From positions 1 through 6,630 of the forward strand of contig JAGVPR010000383.1 in assembly GCA_020052115.1 (NCBI GenBank): 6,630 nucleotides of DNA. The letters are read 5' to 3'. The position numbers were made by a program, and so were the translations under genes. The stretch is from Candidatus Eiseniibacteriota bacterium (GTDB taxonomy: Bacteria; Eisenbacteria; RBG-16-71-46; JAGVPR01). The notes beneath the pieces are model-generated. The model was not told the DNA's origin. It saw only the letters and a list, made by a program, of their open reading frames with translations, and did no database searches. Below, piece by piece: positions 6,167 to 6,630 of this stretch (the first letter of the stretch is position 1; each line of letters begins with the position of its first letter).

Positions 6167-6630
6167 GCGAGCACCTCCTTCGCCCGGCGGGCGACGGCGA
6201 CCATGTGGGCGAGCTTCCGCTGTGCGCGGTCACGCGGCAGGAATTCGAGCCCGCAATTCGTGGTGAGATAGACATCGCGCGGACCGACCGCGTCGGGGAG
6301 GGCGCGCAGGACATCCAGCACGTCGGCCTCATCCTCGAGACGCGTGCCCCGCGCATCGAAGAGCCCCAGGGAGAGCGCCTTGTCCGTTTTTCGGAAGACA
6401 CCGAGACGGGAGAGATCGCGGCGCCCGTCAATGAAATCCAGTCCGGCGATGTCCACCGGGGCCTCGGCCAGCGCGCCGATGGATGCCTCCAGCGCGCCGA
6501 AGGAGACCTGCACCGCGCGCTTCGCCTTCTTGACGGCGCCGAAGACGCGCCCCAGCGCCTCGACGACGAGCGCGGAATCCGATGGCTCGCGGCCCCATGC
6601 GGGCTCGTCCACCTGGATGATCGGCGCCCC
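6163..6630 (-). CDS. MetE N-terminal-like protein (probable zinc-site-degenerate partner of the MetE core), C-terminal half, runs off the right edge
   Basis: The visible 155 residues are in frame to the window edge and begin GAPIIQVDEPAWGREP. The true start is outside, so no start codon is claimed. IIQVDEPAW, KALSLGLFDAR, VYLTTNCGLEFLP and the final ARRAKEVLA follow the order of the MetE N-terminal domain (where relatives have K.LSLGVVDGR and TSCSLLH). The same stretch also aligns along its length with the neighbouring MetE core. At the core's zinc positions this protein has Q41 for His, S43 for Cys and D65 for Glu, keeping only C126 (numbered from the window edge). It should therefore not bind zinc in the normal way. 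It is probably the folate-binding or structural half of a split methionine synthase. The TGA stop overlaps the GTG of the core gene. Any promoter or riboswitch for this operon lies beyond the right edge. Confidence 0.87.
   Translation of the reverse strand, partial: GAPIIQVDEPAWGREPSDSALVVEALGRVFGAVKKAKRAVQVSFGALEASIGALAEAPVDIAGLDFIDGRRDLSRLGVFRKTDKALSLGLFDARGTRLEDEADVLDVLRALPDAVGPRDVYLTTNCGLEFLPRDRAQRKLAHMVAVARRAKEVLA
6172..6180 (-). promoter_or_regulatory. Strong ribosome binding site for the GTG start of the MetE core gene
   Basis: On the minus strand AAGGAGGTG runs from 6180 to 6172, five bases before GTG at 6166. It lies inside the last codons of the upstream gene and supports the GTG start and its four-base GTGA overlap with the upstream stop. 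Confidence 0.72.

Noticed and set aside
5384..6271. A 295-codon plus-strand frame opposite the MetE-like genes.
   Set aside because: It is antisense to well-supported genes, rich in Arg/His/Leu and without domain signals.
5196..6431. The radical SAM frame stays open for a further 1.2 kb upstream on the minus strand, giving an apparent 784-residue protein.
   Set aside because: The added part is Arg/Asp/Gly-rich with no family motif and lies over the MetE core gene in another frame. The ATG at 5195 with ATGA overlap and the start of radical SAM homology fix the true N-terminus. Stop codons are rare in GC-rich DNA, so such frames are common.

Overview
This is a GC-rich, tightly packed bacterial chromosomal segment. 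Genes overlap by a few bases or are separated by tens of bases, and their codons strongly favour G or C at the third position. Strong Shine-Dalgarno sites, a GTG start, a TTG start and a type I signal peptide on the predicted glycosidase fit a Gram-negative environmental lineage. The phylum cannot be fixed from this window. An uncultured FCB-group or Gemmatimonadota/Eisenbacteria-like organism is a guess from gene style only. I see no mobile element, tRNA, rRNA, CRISPR array or prophage gene.

Layout: (1) At the left edge, on the minus strand, is the N-terminal part of an endonuclease III-like (HhH-GPD) DNA glycosylase that runs off the window. (2) Divergent from it is a plus-strand cluster at 246-2953. 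It holds a UMF1-type MFS transporter, a glycerophosphodiester phosphodiesterase whose TTG start overlaps the transporter stop, and after 24 bases a cation-dependent O-methyltransferase. (3) A 43-base convergent gap holds a hairpin that could terminate both directions. (4) From the right edge to 2997, all on the minus strand, come a MetE N-terminal-like protein (partial), a catalytic-core MetE methionine synthase-like protein, a radical SAM/SPASM enzyme and a secreted PNGase F-like glycosidase. The first three are joined by GTGA and ATGA stop/start overlaps.

How the genes may work together: the two MetE-like genes look like one methionine synthase split into two proteins. The core protein keeps the His-x-Cys, Glu and Cys zinc ligands, while the partner has lost most of them, so the partner is probably structural or substrate-binding. 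The coupled radical SAM/SPASM enzyme suggests an extra step tied to this methyl-transfer module, which is the least explained part of the window. In the plus-strand cluster, the phosphodiesterase and the transporter are translationally coupled and may handle a small exported or imported metabolite; the substrate is not readable from sequence. The PNGase F-like protein probably acts outside the cytoplasm on Asn-linked glycans, but one active-site acid and two disulfides of the classic enzyme appear changed or absent.
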